DNA of 64,000 bases from Oceanihabitans sp. 2_MG-2023. GTDB lineage: Bacteria; Bacteroidota; Bacteroidia; Flavobacteriales; Flavobacteriaceae. Positions 8,344 to 16,932 of the stretch are shown here, one piece after another (position 1 is the first letter of the stretch; each line of letters begins with the position of its first letter). The position numbers were made by a program, and so were the translations under genes. Under the pieces are notes generated by a model. It was not told the origin of the DNA. It saw only the letters and a list, made by a program, of their open reading frames with translations, and did no database searches. The stretch covers positions 496,001 to 560,000 of the forward strand of contig NZ_JAUOQT010000001.1 in NCBI RefSeq assembly GCF_030547245.1, given 5' to 3'.

Positions 8344-9483
8344 CTATCCTAAAGCCTGTTGTAAATCGGCAATTAAATCAGTTTCATCCTCAATACCAAC
8401 ACTTAAACGAATAAGCGAATCGACAACGCCTGTTTTCTCTCGGTCCTCTTTTGGAATACTTGCGTGTGTCATACTTGCAGGATGACCAGCAAGAGATTCA
8501 ACGCCACCAAGGGATTCTGCTAAAGTAAATACCTTTAATTTTTCTACTAATTGAATCGCTTCCGCATAATTATTCCCTTTTGTAGTAAAGGAAACCATAC
8601 CTCCAAAATCACGCATTTGTGCTTTTGCTATTGCATGATTTGGATGCTCCTTAAATCCTGGCCAATACACCTTTTCCACTTTTGGGTGCGTAGCTAAATA
8701 TGTTGCTATAGCTTTGCCATTTTCGCAATGACGTTGCATTCTTACATGTAAGGTTTTTATTCCTCTTAAAACTAAAAAGCTGTCTTGAGGACCACAGATT
8801 GCCCCACTAGCATTTTGTATAAAATATAATTTATTTGCTAAATCTTTATCTTTTACTACTAAGGCTCCCATAACCACATCACTATGTCCACCAAGGTATT
8901 TTGTTGCTGAGTGCATAATTATATCCGCTCCTAAATCTAATGGCTGTTGCAGGTAAGGGGTTGCAAATGTGTTATCTACAGCTAATAAAACACCATGCTT
9001 TTTTGCGATATTGGCAGCAGCTTTAATATCTATAATATTTAACATAGGGTTTGTTGGTGTTTCCACCCAAATAAGTTTTGTATTTGCATTTACATAATTT
9101 TCAATATTGCTAGCGTTTTTCATACCAACAAAATGAAAGGTAATACCAAAATCTTCAAAAATCTGGGTAAACAATCTATAAGTACCACCATACAAATCGT
9201 TAGTAGAAATCACCTCATCACCAGGTTTTAAAAGTTTTAGAATAGCATCTATTGCTGCAAGACCAGAACCAAAAGCGAAACCAAAATTCCCGTTTTCTAT
9301 ACTCGCCAAAGCATTTTCTAAAGCATTTCTTGTTGGGTTATGTGACCTGGAATACGCATAACCTTTATGTCCTCCAGGAGTGCTTTGCGCATAGGTTGTT
9401 GTTTGGTATATTGGTGGCATTACAGCTCCATAAGCAGGATCTGGTTTTTGTCCCCCATGAATAGTCTTCGTATTAAACTTCAT
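8344..9483 (-). CDS. metB: cystathionine gamma-synthase (PLP, Cys/Met metabolism family)
   Basis: This pyridoxal-phosphate enzyme joins an O-activated homoserine to cysteine to give cystathionine on the way to methionine. At 379 aa it fits the family. The PLP lysine is K195 in SATKYLGGHSD, the ring-stacking and pyridine-binding part is AVDNTFATPYLQQP (D170), and YAYSRSHNPTRNALE near residue 42 is the phosphate-binding signature. Closely related gamma-lyases cannot be excluded by reading. It is monocistronic and has the best full promoter match in the window. Confidence 0.88.
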   Translation of the reverse strand: MKFNTKTIHGGQKPDPAYGAVMPPIYQTTTYAQSTPGGHKGYAYSRSHNPTRNALENALASIENGNFGFAFGSGLAAIDAILKLLKPGDEVISTNDLYGGTYRLFTQIFEDFGITFHFVGMKNASNIENYVNANTKLIWVETPTNPMLNIIDIKAAANIAKKHGVLLAVDNTFATPYLQQPLDLGADIIMHSATKYLGGHSDVVMGALVVKDKDLANKLYFIQNASGAICGPQDSFLVLRGIKTLHVRMQRHCENGKAIATYLATHPKVEKVYWPGFKEHPNHAIAKAQMRDFGGMVSFTTKGNNYAEAIQLVEKLKVFTLAESLGGVESLAGHPASMTHASIPKEDREKTGVVDSLIRLSVGIEDETDLIADLQQALG

Positions 9484-9501
9484 TTGTATATGTATTTATA
9501 A

Positions 9502-9531
9502 CAAAAATACTTTTTAACTCGTTCTATTCAA
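9502..9531 (-). promoter_or_regulatory. promoter of metB (-33 TTG, -7 TATTTTTG)
   Basis: On the minus strand TTG (9529-9531) is followed after 19 nt by TATTTTTG (9502-9509), matching the Bacteroidota TTG-N(17-20)-TAnnTTTG promoter, about 18 nt before the ATG. Confidence 0.65.
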
Positions 9532-9580
9532 ATCTATACTATATCTTTAATCTATCTTTAACTTTTAATACACATATACA

Positions 9581-10306
9581 TTGAAATTTGTTCCTCTATT
9601 TTTTTTTATCCTTCTTTTTTCTTCATGTAAAAAAGAGAGCGCAACACTTCCTTTTGCTGAAATCAATATTTTAAAAGAAACCACAACTACTATTGAAATT
9701 AACATGCCTAAAGCAGTAGGGGAAAGTCTGGCTGCAGAAAAAATAAATACAACTCTCAACCAATTTACATGTCAAGCTTTACATATAGATGCTGCAGCAG
9801 AAAAAAAAGAAAATCTTGAAGAAAGCATGCAAGATTTCAATAATGCATATGCTAATTTTAATACTTTAATTTCTTCAGAATTAAAAGAAGAACTACCCAA
9901 ATGGGAAGCTTTAATTGATGGTGAAGTTATTTTTAAAAAAACCAATTTTGCTTGTATAGTAATGAATTCTAGTATAAATACTGGAGCGGCAAACAGTAAT
10001 TTAGTATTACGCTTTTTTAATTTTGATACGAGTACAGGAGACCTTTTAACCACAAATGATTTAATCAATAATGTAGAAGAGTTTACCACATTAATCGAAA
10101 AATATTACAACAAAGAGGTAAATTCTACCTTTACAGATGCAGATAACCTATTAAACAATAACCAATTTAAATTACCAGAAACCTTAGGATTTAGTGATGA
10201 AGGTGTAATTATTTTATACGACAATTTTAGTGTTGGTGCTTTTGAAAAAGAGATTGTAGAATTTACAATTCCTTACCAAGTAGCAAATACGTATTTAAAA
10301 ATATAA
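9581..10306 (+). CDS. DUF4163/DUF3298-type lipoprotein
   Basis: The product is 241 aa. A short hydrophobic leader with lipobox LLFSSC (Cys16) marks a lipoprotein. The rest fits the pairing of DUF4163 (INMPKAVGESLAAEKINTTLNQF) with DUF3298 (EGVIILYDNFSVGAFEKEIVEFTIPY), also found in the extracytoplasmic part of the anti-sigma factor RsiV; ligand and role here are unknown. The start is a TTG at 9581, chosen because it is the only one giving a complete signal peptide. It converges on the dinB-like gene with no bases between the two stop codons. Confidence 0.75.
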   Translation: MKFVPLFFFILLFSSCKKESATLPFAEINILKETTTTIEINMPKAVGESLAAEKINTTLNQFTCQALHIDAAAEKKENLEESMQDFNNAYANFNTLISSELKEELPKWEALIDGEVIFKKTNFACIVMNSSINTGAANSNLVLRFFNFDTSTGDLLTTNDLINNVEEFTTLIEKYYNKEVNSTFTDADNLLNNNQFKLPETLGFSDEGVIILYDNFSVGAFEKEIVEFTIPYQVANTYLKI

Positions 10307-10762
10307 CTATATAGATTTTTTAAGAGCTAGTATATAACCTAGATGAATACCTTCATGAAAATTATTAAAACCAATAGCTTCTTCTACATTGGTTAATGTG
10401 CTTTTGGTAGAAACCGTATATGCATTATAATTTTTAAATAGTTTATTGTTATAATCTTCTTTTGTTTTTTCAATAGTAGAAAACAACAATCCCTTAATTT
10501 CATCTACTTCAGCTTGCGTTACATCGCGCTCTGTTTTTGTACCTTTTCTATATGTTTCTATCATTTCATCCGATAAAACAGAAGGCAAACCAGATAATTT
10601 ATAGACTAATAGCTGTTGGGTTACAATAGTATGCGCAATATTCCATATCATGTTGTTATTAAAACCTTCCGGAACTTTATTAAGCGCTTCAAGGCTATAA
10701 CTCTCTATAAAAGATTCTAATAATTTTCTGTTTTTTAAAGTAATCTCAAAAGCCCAATTCAT
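10307..10762 (-). CDS. DinB-family protein
   Basis: This 151-residue protein fits the DinB/YfiT four-helix bundle, a cytosolic family of metal-dependent hydrolases and thiol transferases whose members often have unknown substrates. The expected histidines are present: NIAHTIVTQQ (His44) in the second helix and FHEGIHLGYI near the C terminus (two histidines on one helix face). Its stop abuts the stop of the DUF3298 gene. Confidence 0.8.
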   Translation of the reverse strand: MNWAFEITLKNRKLLESFIESYSLEALNKVPEGFNNNMIWNIAHTIVTQQLLVYKLSGLPSVLSDEMIETYRKGTKTERDVTQAEVDEIKGLLFSTIEKTKEDYNNKLFKNYNAYTVSTKSTLTNVEEAIGFNNFHEGIHLGYILALKKSI

Positions 10763-10852
10763 GTTTCAAATTTTTGTTTAAAAGTAATTATTTTTTTAGT
10801 TAAAATGAACGTTCTTTGTAGTAATAAAATTTAATTGTTTTAAACAAAAATA

Positions 10853-10870
10853 TTTCCGTTTTCACGGAAA
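10853..10870. repeat. TTTCCGT-N4-ACGGAAA hairpin before the ArsC-like gene
   Basis: A perfect 7-bp inverted repeat with loop TTTC ends 6 nt before the ATG at 10877. Near-identical hairpins occur at 18675-18692 and 49691-49708, each just upstream of a start codon. Confidence 0.6.
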
Positions 10871-10876
10871 ATAAAT

Positions 10877-11230
10877 ATGAAAAAAGTATACTATCTAAAA
10901 ACCTGTAGTACTTGTATTAGAATTTTAAAAGAATTAAATCTTTCTTCAGAATTCATACTACAAGACATTAAAAAAGAAGAAATCACTACTAAGCAATTAG
11001 AACAGATGAAAGATTTAGCTGGTAGTTATGAAGCGCTTTTTAGTAAGCGATCTAAGCTTTACAAAGAAATGGATTTAAAAAACCAGAACTTAACCGAAAA
11101 AGATTACAAACACTATATTTTAGATCATTACACTTTTTTAAGTCGTCCAGTTTTTATTATTGAAGATGCCATTTTTATAGGAAACTCTAAAACAAATGTT
11201 GCAGCTGTAAAACAAGTTATAAATGAATAA
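10877..11230 (+). CDS. ArsC/Spx-family thioredoxin-fold protein
   Basis: At 117 aa this is a small thioredoxin-fold protein of the ArsC/Spx/YffB family. The active-site CxxC is CSTC (Cys10-Cys13) in KTCSTCIRILKEL, and FLSRPVFIIED in the C-terminal half holds the family's cis-proline. Family members reduce arsenate, bind RNA polymerase or act as thiol reductases; nothing here picks one, and no arsenic genes are nearby. The stop overlaps the start of the exporter gene by 8 bases, so the two are coupled. A small palindrome lies 6 nt before the ATG. Confidence 0.8.
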   Translation: MKKVYYLKTCSTCIRILKELNLSSEFILQDIKKEEITTKQLEQMKDLAGSYEALFSKRSKLYKEMDLKNQNLTEKDYKHYILDHYTFLSRPVFIIEDAIFIGNSKTNVAAVKQVINE

Positions 11231-12116
11231 AAGAACCTTTGCATTGATTGCTGTTTTTTTAGTACAACTACTTTATGGTTTAAACTTTACTTTTGCAAAA
11301 CTTGTAATGAATGAAGGGTACATAAAGCCTTTTGGTTTTGTATTGTTGCGAGTAATTGGAGCTGCAATCTTATTCTGGATTTTAGATTGTTTTATGCCAA
11401 AAGAAAAGATTGATAGAAAAGATTTTAAAACCTTTTTTTTAGCTGCTGTTTTTGGTGTTGCTACAAACATGTTGCTTTTTTTAGGAGGTCTAGAACTTAC
11501 TACTCCAATTCATGCTTCTGTAATAATGATTACTACACCAATAATAATACTCGTGTTTTCTGCCTTGTTTTTAAAAGAACGAATTACAGGCTTAAAAATA
11601 ATAGGGATATTATTAGGTTTTGCTGGAGCAATAGTACTTTCGGTATACGGGAAATCTACACGTACTGGAGACCATATTCTTTTAGGAAACTTGATGGTTT
11701 TTGCAAACGCTATTTCTTATAGTATATATATAATAATAATAAAAAAATTAACTCAAAAATACCATCCTTTTACTTTTATTAAATGGTTGTTTTTATTCGG
11801 TATTTTTATGGTGCTTCCTTTTGGATATCAGGATGTATTAGAAATTAAACTAGAAACTTTTACTCCTTACGTTTATTTCTCCATAGGTTTTGTCATTATT
11901 GGCGCAACCTTTTTTACATACACACTAAATCCTTTGGCTTTAAGAAACTTAAAAGCATCTACTGTTGGTACTTTTATTTATTTACAACCTGTAATAGCAG
12001 GAACCTTTGCGATAGCAATGGGAGTAGACACAATAAACATAGTAAAAGTAGTAGCTATGCTTCTAATTTTTTCTGGCGTATATCTTGTAAGTAAAACACC
12101 TAAATTAAAAGGCTAA
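11223..12116 (+). CDS. EamA/DMT-family exporter
   Basis: This 297-residue inner-membrane protein has the ten-helix plan of the drug/metabolite transporter superfamily: two EamA halves, the first to about residue 145 (ending GAIVLSVYGKS) and the second from about 150 (LLGNLMVFANAISYSIY) to the end. Many relatives export amino acids, purines or other metabolites. The substrate is not predictable. It is translationally coupled to the preceding ArsC-like gene (8-base overlap). Confidence 0.85.
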   Translation: MNKRTFALIAVFLVQLLYGLNFTFAKLVMNEGYIKPFGFVLLRVIGAAILFWILDCFMPKEKIDRKDFKTFFLAAVFGVATNMLLFLGGLELTTPIHASVIMITTPIIILVFSALFLKERITGLKIIGILLGFAGAIVLSVYGKSTRTGDHILLGNLMVFANAISYSIYIIIIKKLTQKYHPFTFIKWLFLFGIFMVLPFGYQDVLEIKLETFTPYVYFSIGFVIIGATFFTYTLNPLALRNLKASTVGTFIYLQPVIAGTFAIAMGVDTINIVKVVAMLLIFSGVYLVSKTPKLKG

Positions 12117-12119
12117 AAA

Positions 12120-12599
12120 TTACAGTACGATGTTTTTTGGAGCTCTTCCATTTGCTCTAGTATCTTCTTTTGTAAGGACTTTGTAATCTTCCGATTTTGG
12201 GAAAGCATTAGCTAAATCTAATAATACTTGAGGTAAATCTGTCATTTTTCTTGCTTTTAAATCAATCCAAGCTCCCATCATTTCGCAAAACGCAATATTT
12301 TCACCTTTATGGTTATAAAAATTATGATCGAATTTAAAAAACTTACCATCTTCACTTAATCCAGAAACTTCTAAGCTAACAGTAATAGGTTGCCCCATAA
12401 ATGCTTCTTTAAAATAATGCATGTGTTCATAAAAAACCACTGGACCAATATTGTGTATTGCTAGCTCCTTCATAGTAAAGCCATGCTCCATCAAAAAAGC
12501 CATTCTTGTATGACTCATAAAATTAGTATATGCAGAATTTGCTAAATGCCTATTGGCATCTACATCACTCCAACGTATTTCAAATTGTTTTGTGTACAT
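12120..12599 (-). CDS. hotdog-fold acyl-CoA thioesterase
   Basis: This 159-residue cytosolic hotdog protein fits the YbgC/FadM group that hydrolyses acyl-CoA thioesters. The catalytic region RWSDVDANRHLAN (Asp12/Asp14 area) and the following NFMSHTRMAFLMEHG helix are typical. Substrate chain length is not predictable. It converges on the exporter gene with a 3-nt gap and has its own -7 box. Confidence 0.85.
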   Translation of the reverse strand: MYTKQFEIRWSDVDANRHLANSAYTNFMSHTRMAFLMEHGFTMKELAIHNIGPVVFYEHMHYFKEAFMGQPITVSLEVSGLSEDGKFFKFDHNFYNHKGENIAFCEMMGAWIDLKARKMTDLPQVLLDLANAFPKSEDYKVLTKEDTRANGRAPKNIVL

Positions 12600-12628
12600 C
12601 GTTTAAATTTTGAATAAACAAATCTACA

Positions 12629-12636
12629 CAAATATA
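12629..12636 (-). promoter_or_regulatory. -7 promoter box of the thioesterase gene
   Basis: Minus-strand TATATTTG lies 30 nt before the ATG at 12599. A -33 TTG is not clear. Confidence 0.45.
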
Positions 12637-12811
12637 GTATGCGTGCATAGTTTAAATGGTGTTTTCTCATAACATTTATTATTTAAAATGAATCCTAAAA
12701 AATAAAGGATAGTAATTAGTTAGGGTTCTTTTTTTATGAAGAAGAAAGAAAATAAAGGAGCTGTATTACAGTAATTTCAAATGGTAAATGGTATAAACCT
12801 ATACTTTTCGT

Positions 12812-12819
12812 TACCTTTG
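12812..12819 (+). promoter_or_regulatory. -7 promoter box of the yicC-gmk-nadD operon
   Basis: TACCTTTG fits TAnnTTTG and sits 20 nt before the yicC ATG. The rest of the 240-nt gap 12600-12839 holds a weak hairpin (ATCCT/AGGAT near 12692-12710) and a 12-codon ORF at 12735 with no support as a gene. Confidence 0.5.
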
Positions 12820-12839
12820 TAAAACTTAAATAAAATCTT

Positions 12840-13697
12840 ATGATTCATTCCATGACAGGTTACGGTAAATCTGTTTTACAATTACCAACAAAAAAAATTA
12901 CTTTAGAAATTAAATCTCTTAATAGTAAAAACCTGGATTTAAATGCTAGAATGCCTTCTATTTACAGAGAAAAAGAGTTAAGCTTAAGAAAATTAATAGG
13001 TAAGCAACTAGAACGCGGTAAAATAGACTTTTCTATTTATGTTGAAATGACAGGTGAAGAAACCACTACACAACTAAATAAGCCTGTTGTAAAACAATAT
13101 ATAAATCAGCTAAGAGAAATGGTGAATGGGGATGAAACCGAATTATTAAAAATGGCTGTTCGTTTTCCAGACGCTCTTAATACCGAAAAAGCCGAAATAG
13201 ATGAAAACGAATGGAATACTATTTTAGCCGAAATAAAAGTAGCTTTAAGCAGAATTGAAACGTATCGATTAGATGAAGGAAAAGTACTGGAGGCTGATTT
13301 TAACAATAGAATAACAACTATTTCAGATCTATTAGAACAGGTAATAAAAATGGATCCAGATCGTATAGAAGGAGTTCGAGAACGCTTACGTAAAGGTGTA
13401 GATGAATTAAAAGAAAAAGTAGATGAAAACCGCTTTGAACAAGAACTTGTTTATTACATTGAAAAATTTGATATTACCGAAGAAAAAGTGCGTTTAAAAA
13501 ACCACTTAGAATATTTTCTTTCTGCTTTAAATTCTGAAGACTCTAACGGTAAAAAACTAGGATTTATTGGTCAAGAAATTGGAAGAGAAATAAACACAAT
13601 TGGTTCTAAAAGTAATTACGCACCAATGCAAAAATTGGTAGTACAGATGAAAGACGAACTAGAAAAAATAAAGGAACAGCTATTAAACGTTCTTTAA
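12840..13697 (+). CDS. yicC: YicC-family endoribonuclease
   Basis: The product (285 aa) starts with the family hallmark MIHSMTGYGKS and ends with the conserved DUF1732 stretch NTIGSKSNYAPMQKLVVQMKDELEKIKEQ. YicC of Escherichia coli is an endoribonuclease acting on small RNA. It is followed by gmk and nadD on the same strand, a standard Bacteroidota arrangement, so it is probably the first gene of that operon. Confidence 0.92.
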   Translation: MIHSMTGYGKSVLQLPTKKITLEIKSLNSKNLDLNARMPSIYREKELSLRKLIGKQLERGKIDFSIYVEMTGEETTTQLNKPVVKQYINQLREMVNGDETELLKMAVRFPDALNTEKAEIDENEWNTILAEIKVALSRIETYRLDEGKVLEADFNNRITTISDLLEQVIKMDPDRIEGVRERLRKGVDELKEKVDENRFEQELVYYIEKFDITEEKVRLKNHLEYFLSALNSEDSNGKKLGFIGQEIGREINTIGSKSNYAPMQKLVVQMKDELEKIKEQLLNVL

Positions 13698-13712
13698 AAA
13701 TTAGAAACTAAA

Positions 13713-13734
13713 TGTCACTGAGCTAGTCGAAGTG
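13713..13734. repeat. short REP-like palindromic repeat
   Basis: The core CACTGAGCTAGTCGAAGTG has CACT/AGTG ends and looks like a degenerate form of a short intergenic palindrome (CACTTCGACTTCGCTCAGTG type) that I recall as common in Flavobacteriaceae. It fills much of the 59-nt gap between yicC and gmk. Confidence 0.45.
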
Positions 13735-13756
13735 TCTACATATTAAAAAATATTTT

Positions 13757-14359
13757 GTGACTAAAAAGAACAACACACAACAAGGCAAATTAATTGTATT
13801 TTCTGCTCCTTCTGGTTCTGGTAAAACAACCATTGTTAGACACTTATTAAAACAGGAAAAACTTAATCTAGCATTTTCTATTTCGGCAACTTCGCGAGAA
13901 AAAAGAGGAATAGAAAAACATGCAGAAGACTACTATTTTTTATCTGCAAGTCAATTTAAACAACATATAAAAAACGACGATTTTTTAGAGTGGGAAGAAG
14001 TATATAGAGATAATTTTTATGGCACTTTAAAAACCGAAGTAGAACGCCTTTGGGCCTTGGGCAAAAATGTGATTTTTGATATTGATGTTTCTGGAGGTTT
14101 ACGGATTAAGCGAAAATTCCCCAAAGAAACACTAGCCATTTTTGTAAAACCACCTAGTATTGACGAATTAAAAATTAGATTAAAAAAACGCAAAACCGAA
14201 AGTGACGATAAAATTAATATGCGCGTAGCGAAAGCAAGTGCAGAATTAGCGACAGCACCTTTATTTGATGTTATTATTGAAAATGATAATCTAGAAAAAG
14301 CATTGCTAGAAGCAGAAACCTTAGTTGCTACTTTTTTAAACCCTAAAAAAAAGGCATAA
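13757..14359 (+). CDS. gmk: guanylate kinase
   Basis: Guanylate kinase phosphorylates GMP to GDP with ATP. The 200-residue product has the P-loop APSGSGKTTIV (about residues 17-27), the GMP-binding SATSREKRGIEKHAEDYYFLS segment and the FDIDVSGGLRIKRKF strand that replaces VDVQG of the family. The start is GTG at 13757; no ATG lies upstream in frame before a stop. Its ORF ends one base before nadD. Confidence 0.95.
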   Translation: MTKKNNTQQGKLIVFSAPSGSGKTTIVRHLLKQEKLNLAFSISATSREKRGIEKHAEDYYFLSASQFKQHIKNDDFLEWEEVYRDNFYGTLKTEVERLWALGKNVIFDIDVSGGLRIKRKFPKETLAIFVKPPSIDELKIRLKKRKTESDDKINMRVAKASAELATAPLFDVIIENDNLEKALLEAETLVATFLNPKKKA

Positions 14360-14360
14360 A

Positions 14361-14939
14361 ATGAAAGTAGGCTTATACTTTGGTTCTTTTAACCCTATTC
14401 ATATTGGTCATCTAATTATTGCAAATCACCTTGCAGAACATAGTGATTTAGACCAAATATGGTTTGTAGTAACACCACACAATCCATTTAAAAAGAAAAG
14501 TACTTTGCTCGATAATCACCAACGTTTAGAAATGGTATATCAAGCAACAAAAGACTACATAAAACTAAAGCCTTGCGATATTGAGTTTGGCCTACCACAA
14601 CCAAATTACACCATAAACACATTAACACATCTTCAAGAAAAACATCCAGATTACGACTTTAGTTTAATTATGGGTGAAGACAATTTGAAAAGCTTTCATA
14701 AGTGGAAAAACTACGAAATTATTTTAGAAAATCATGACATCTATGTATATCCAAGAATTTCAGAAGGAAAAGTAGAAACACAATTTGATAATCACAAACG
14801 TATTCATACTGTAGATGCACCAATAATACAGCTTTCTTCAACTTTTATACGCAAATCTATTCAAGCAGGAAAAAACATTAAACCAATGCTACCGCAACAT
14901 GTTTGGGAGTATTTGGATGAAATGAATTTTTATAAATAA
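14361..14939 (+). CDS. nadD: nicotinate-nucleotide adenylyltransferase
   Basis: NadD transfers AMP from ATP to nicotinate mononucleotide in NAD synthesis. The 192-residue protein has the nucleotidyltransferase signature GSFNPIHIGHL (residues 8-18), the substrate loop FVVTPHNPFKKKSTL and the C-terminal SSTFIRKSI motif (ISSTxIR type). It directly follows gmk and closes the yicC-gmk-nadD unit. Confidence 0.95.
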   Translation: MKVGLYFGSFNPIHIGHLIIANHLAEHSDLDQIWFVVTPHNPFKKKSTLLDNHQRLEMVYQATKDYIKLKPCDIEFGLPQPNYTINTLTHLQEKHPDYDFSLIMGEDNLKSFHKWKNYEIILENHDIYVYPRISEGKVETQFDNHKRIHTVDAPIIQLSSTFIRKSIQAGKNIKPMLPQHVWEYLDEMNFYK

Positions 14940-15005
14940 GGAATTCATTTTATTTCCGAAAAATTCTTAGTAAATTTAAATACCTGATTTTAAGTTTATT
15001 ACAGA

Positions 15006-16883
15006 ATGAATAAAATATCCACACACAATTTTAAACATACACTTAAAGATATTCATAAAAATACAGAATCCCGAAAATTCTGTTTTATTATAGGTGCTGG
15101 AGCAAGTAGTAAAAGTGGCATTCCCACTGGATCAGAACTAGCAAAAAAATGGTTTCATGAAATTAAAGAAAGAATTGGGGAAGAAGAGCTAAAAGCATGG
15201 GTTTCTGAAAATAAAATAAATGAAGAGGAGCTTAGTTCCTCTTATGGTATTATATACAGAAAACGGTTTCACGCAGATAAAACTTCGGGATACGAATTTT
15301 TAGTACAAGCGATGAAAATGGCTAAACCTAGTTTTGGACACATTGTATTAAGTCAAATATTAAGCAGAACAAAAGGACATTGTGTACTTACAACAAATTT
15401 TGATAGTTTGATTGAATCTTCAGTATATCAATTTACGAATAAAACCCCTTTAGTTTGCGGACATGAATCTTTAAGTGGTTATGCAAGACCTTCACAGATA
15501 CATCCACTAATAATTAAAATCCATAGAGATTTATTATTAGATCCAAAAAGTGATCCAAACGAAATAGATTGTCTAGATCCAAAATGGAAAGAACCATTAG
15601 ATAACATCTTTAGTTCTCATATACCAATAATTATTGGTTATGGCGGAAATGATGGAAGCTTAATGACTTATTTTGAAACCATGAATCGCCCAAGTAACTT
15701 TTTTTGGTGTACTACAAATCCAGATAATCGTTCTGAGAGAGTAAAAAAATTAATAAAAAAACACGAAGGGAATTTTGTACAAATTGATGGTTTCGACGAA
15801 CTAATGCACGAACTTCTTTGGGTCTTTGATGAGATAAAACCCATAAAAGAAGTATTAAAAGATATTACCGAAAATCGAACAAAAACGGCAACCAAACAAC
15901 AAGAAGAAATTATTGATAAATCTAACGCTAAAACTGTTAACATAGAATTATCAGCTCTGGAATATTCTAACCTTGCAGACAAAGAATCTAATCTTGAAAA
16001 ACGTAAAAAAATATATGAAGAAGCTATTAAAAAGTACCCAACTACCGGTTGGCTATGGTGGCACTACACCTACTTTTTACACTTTATAAAAAAGGACTTT
16101 GAAAACTTAGAAAGCAATTATATAGAAGCATTAAAATACAATGAAAATGAAGCCGGTTTAATTGGAAACTATGCCATCTACTTAGATCGCATAAAAAATG
16201 ATTACCCTAAAGCTGATGCATATTTTTTAAAATCCCTTGCTTTAGAACCAGAAAATGCAGCTATTAATGTGGAATATGCAGACTTCGTTAAGTTTATAAT
16301 GAACGATTTAGAAAGAGCAAAAGTATTTTACTTAAAAGCATTAGCCATTGATCCCGAAAACGCATTAGCTTTAGGAGGATATGCTCAGTATTTATATCAT
16401 AAAAAAGAATATGAAAAAGCAGAAGAATATTATATAGAAGCATTAAAAATTGAAGAAGACAATAGCGTTAACAATGCGAACTATGCAAATTATTTAAAAA
16501 ATATAACCAAAGAATATGAAAAAGCTGAAAAGCATTATTTAAAAGCAATAAGCCTCAATTCTAAAGACGATGCTATAAGTGCCAACTATGCACAATTATT
16601 ATTGTTAACCAATAGAAAAAAGGAAGCTGAAATTTTTATAGACAAAGCATTTAAATTAGCTAATGGAAAAGTATATGATGCTACAATTGAATTATGGTTT
16701 TATCGCTTTGCACACTTCCCAAAATATTATGATGAAGCAGAAAAGAAAATCGAAGATTTACTTGCTAAAGGAATAAGAAGTCTAGGTTGGGACCTTAGCG
16801 AAAACATAAAAATTGCAGAAAAAGAAAACCATCCAAACACAGAAAAACTAAAAGAGTTTGCAACTAGAATTAGTACAAAATAA
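15006..16883 (+). CDS. SIR2-domain protein with C-terminal TPR array (possible defence NADase)
   Basis: The 625-residue product has two parts. Residues about 20-275 form a SIR2-like Rossmann domain: GAGAS (30-34), TTNFD (129-133), the catalytic-type histidine in KIHRD (H173) and GYGGND (211-216). Residues about 312-610 are at least six tetratricopeptide repeats of about 36 aa with the recurring pattern NYAxYL...YxKAExYYLKAL. Known: stand-alone SIR2 domains in anti-phage systems (for example Thoeris, DSR and SIR2-HerA types) are often NADases tied to a sensor domain. Inferred: TPRs may act as the sensor here. It is monocistronic between core genes nadD and the LysM gene, with its own terminator, and no partner gene is adjacent. 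Confidence 0.8.
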   Translation: MNKISTHNFKHTLKDIHKNTESRKFCFIIGAGASSKSGIPTGSELAKKWFHEIKERIGEEELKAWVSENKINEEELSSSYGIIYRKRFHADKTSGYEFLVQAMKMAKPSFGHIVLSQILSRTKGHCVLTTNFDSLIESSVYQFTNKTPLVCGHESLSGYARPSQIHPLIIKIHRDLLLDPKSDPNEIDCLDPKWKEPLDNIFSSHIPIIIGYGGNDGSLMTYFETMNRPSNFFWCTTNPDNRSERVKKLIKKHEGNFVQIDGFDELMHELLWVFDEIKPIKEVLKDITENRTKTATKQQEEIIDKSNAKTVNIELSALEYSNLADKESNLEKRKKIYEEAIKKYPTTGWLWWHYTYFLHFIKKDFENLESNYIEALKYNENEAGLIGNYAIYLDRIKNDYPKADAYFLKSLALEPENAAINVEYADFVKFIMNDLERAKVFYLKALAIDPENALALGGYAQYLYHKKEYEKAEEYYIEALKIEEDNSVNNANYANYLKNITKEYEKAEKHYLKAISLNSKDDAISANYAQLLLLTNRKKEAEIFIDKAFKLANGKVYDATIELWFYRFAHFPKYYDEAEKKIEDLLAKGIRSLGWDLSENIKIAEKENHPNTEKLKEFATRISTK

Positions 16884-16912
16884 AAAAAGCCAACGCAGTG
16901 CGTTGGCTTTTT
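16884..16912. terminator. terminator after the SIR2-TPR gene
   Basis: A 13-bp stem on GCCAACGC/GCGTTGGC with a 3-nt loop starts right after the stop codon (16881-16883), with A and T flanks. It can also serve the LysM gene converging from the right. Confidence 0.88.
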
Positions 16913-16932
16913 AATATAATAGTATTTAAAAC

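Noticed and set aside
10877-11230. Arsenate reductase assignment
   Set aside because: Only the family fold and CSTC motif are present; no ars genes adjoin, and Spx/YffB-like roles are equally possible.
12735-12773. 12-codon ORF with Lys-rich peptide upstream of yicC as a leader peptide
   Set aside because: No start signal or overlap with a terminator-type structure that would support attenuation; chance in AT-rich DNA.
15006-16883. Functional link between nadD and the SIR2-TPR gene through NAD
   Set aside because: The gap and separate transcription signals suggest coincidence; nadD belongs with yicC and gmk.
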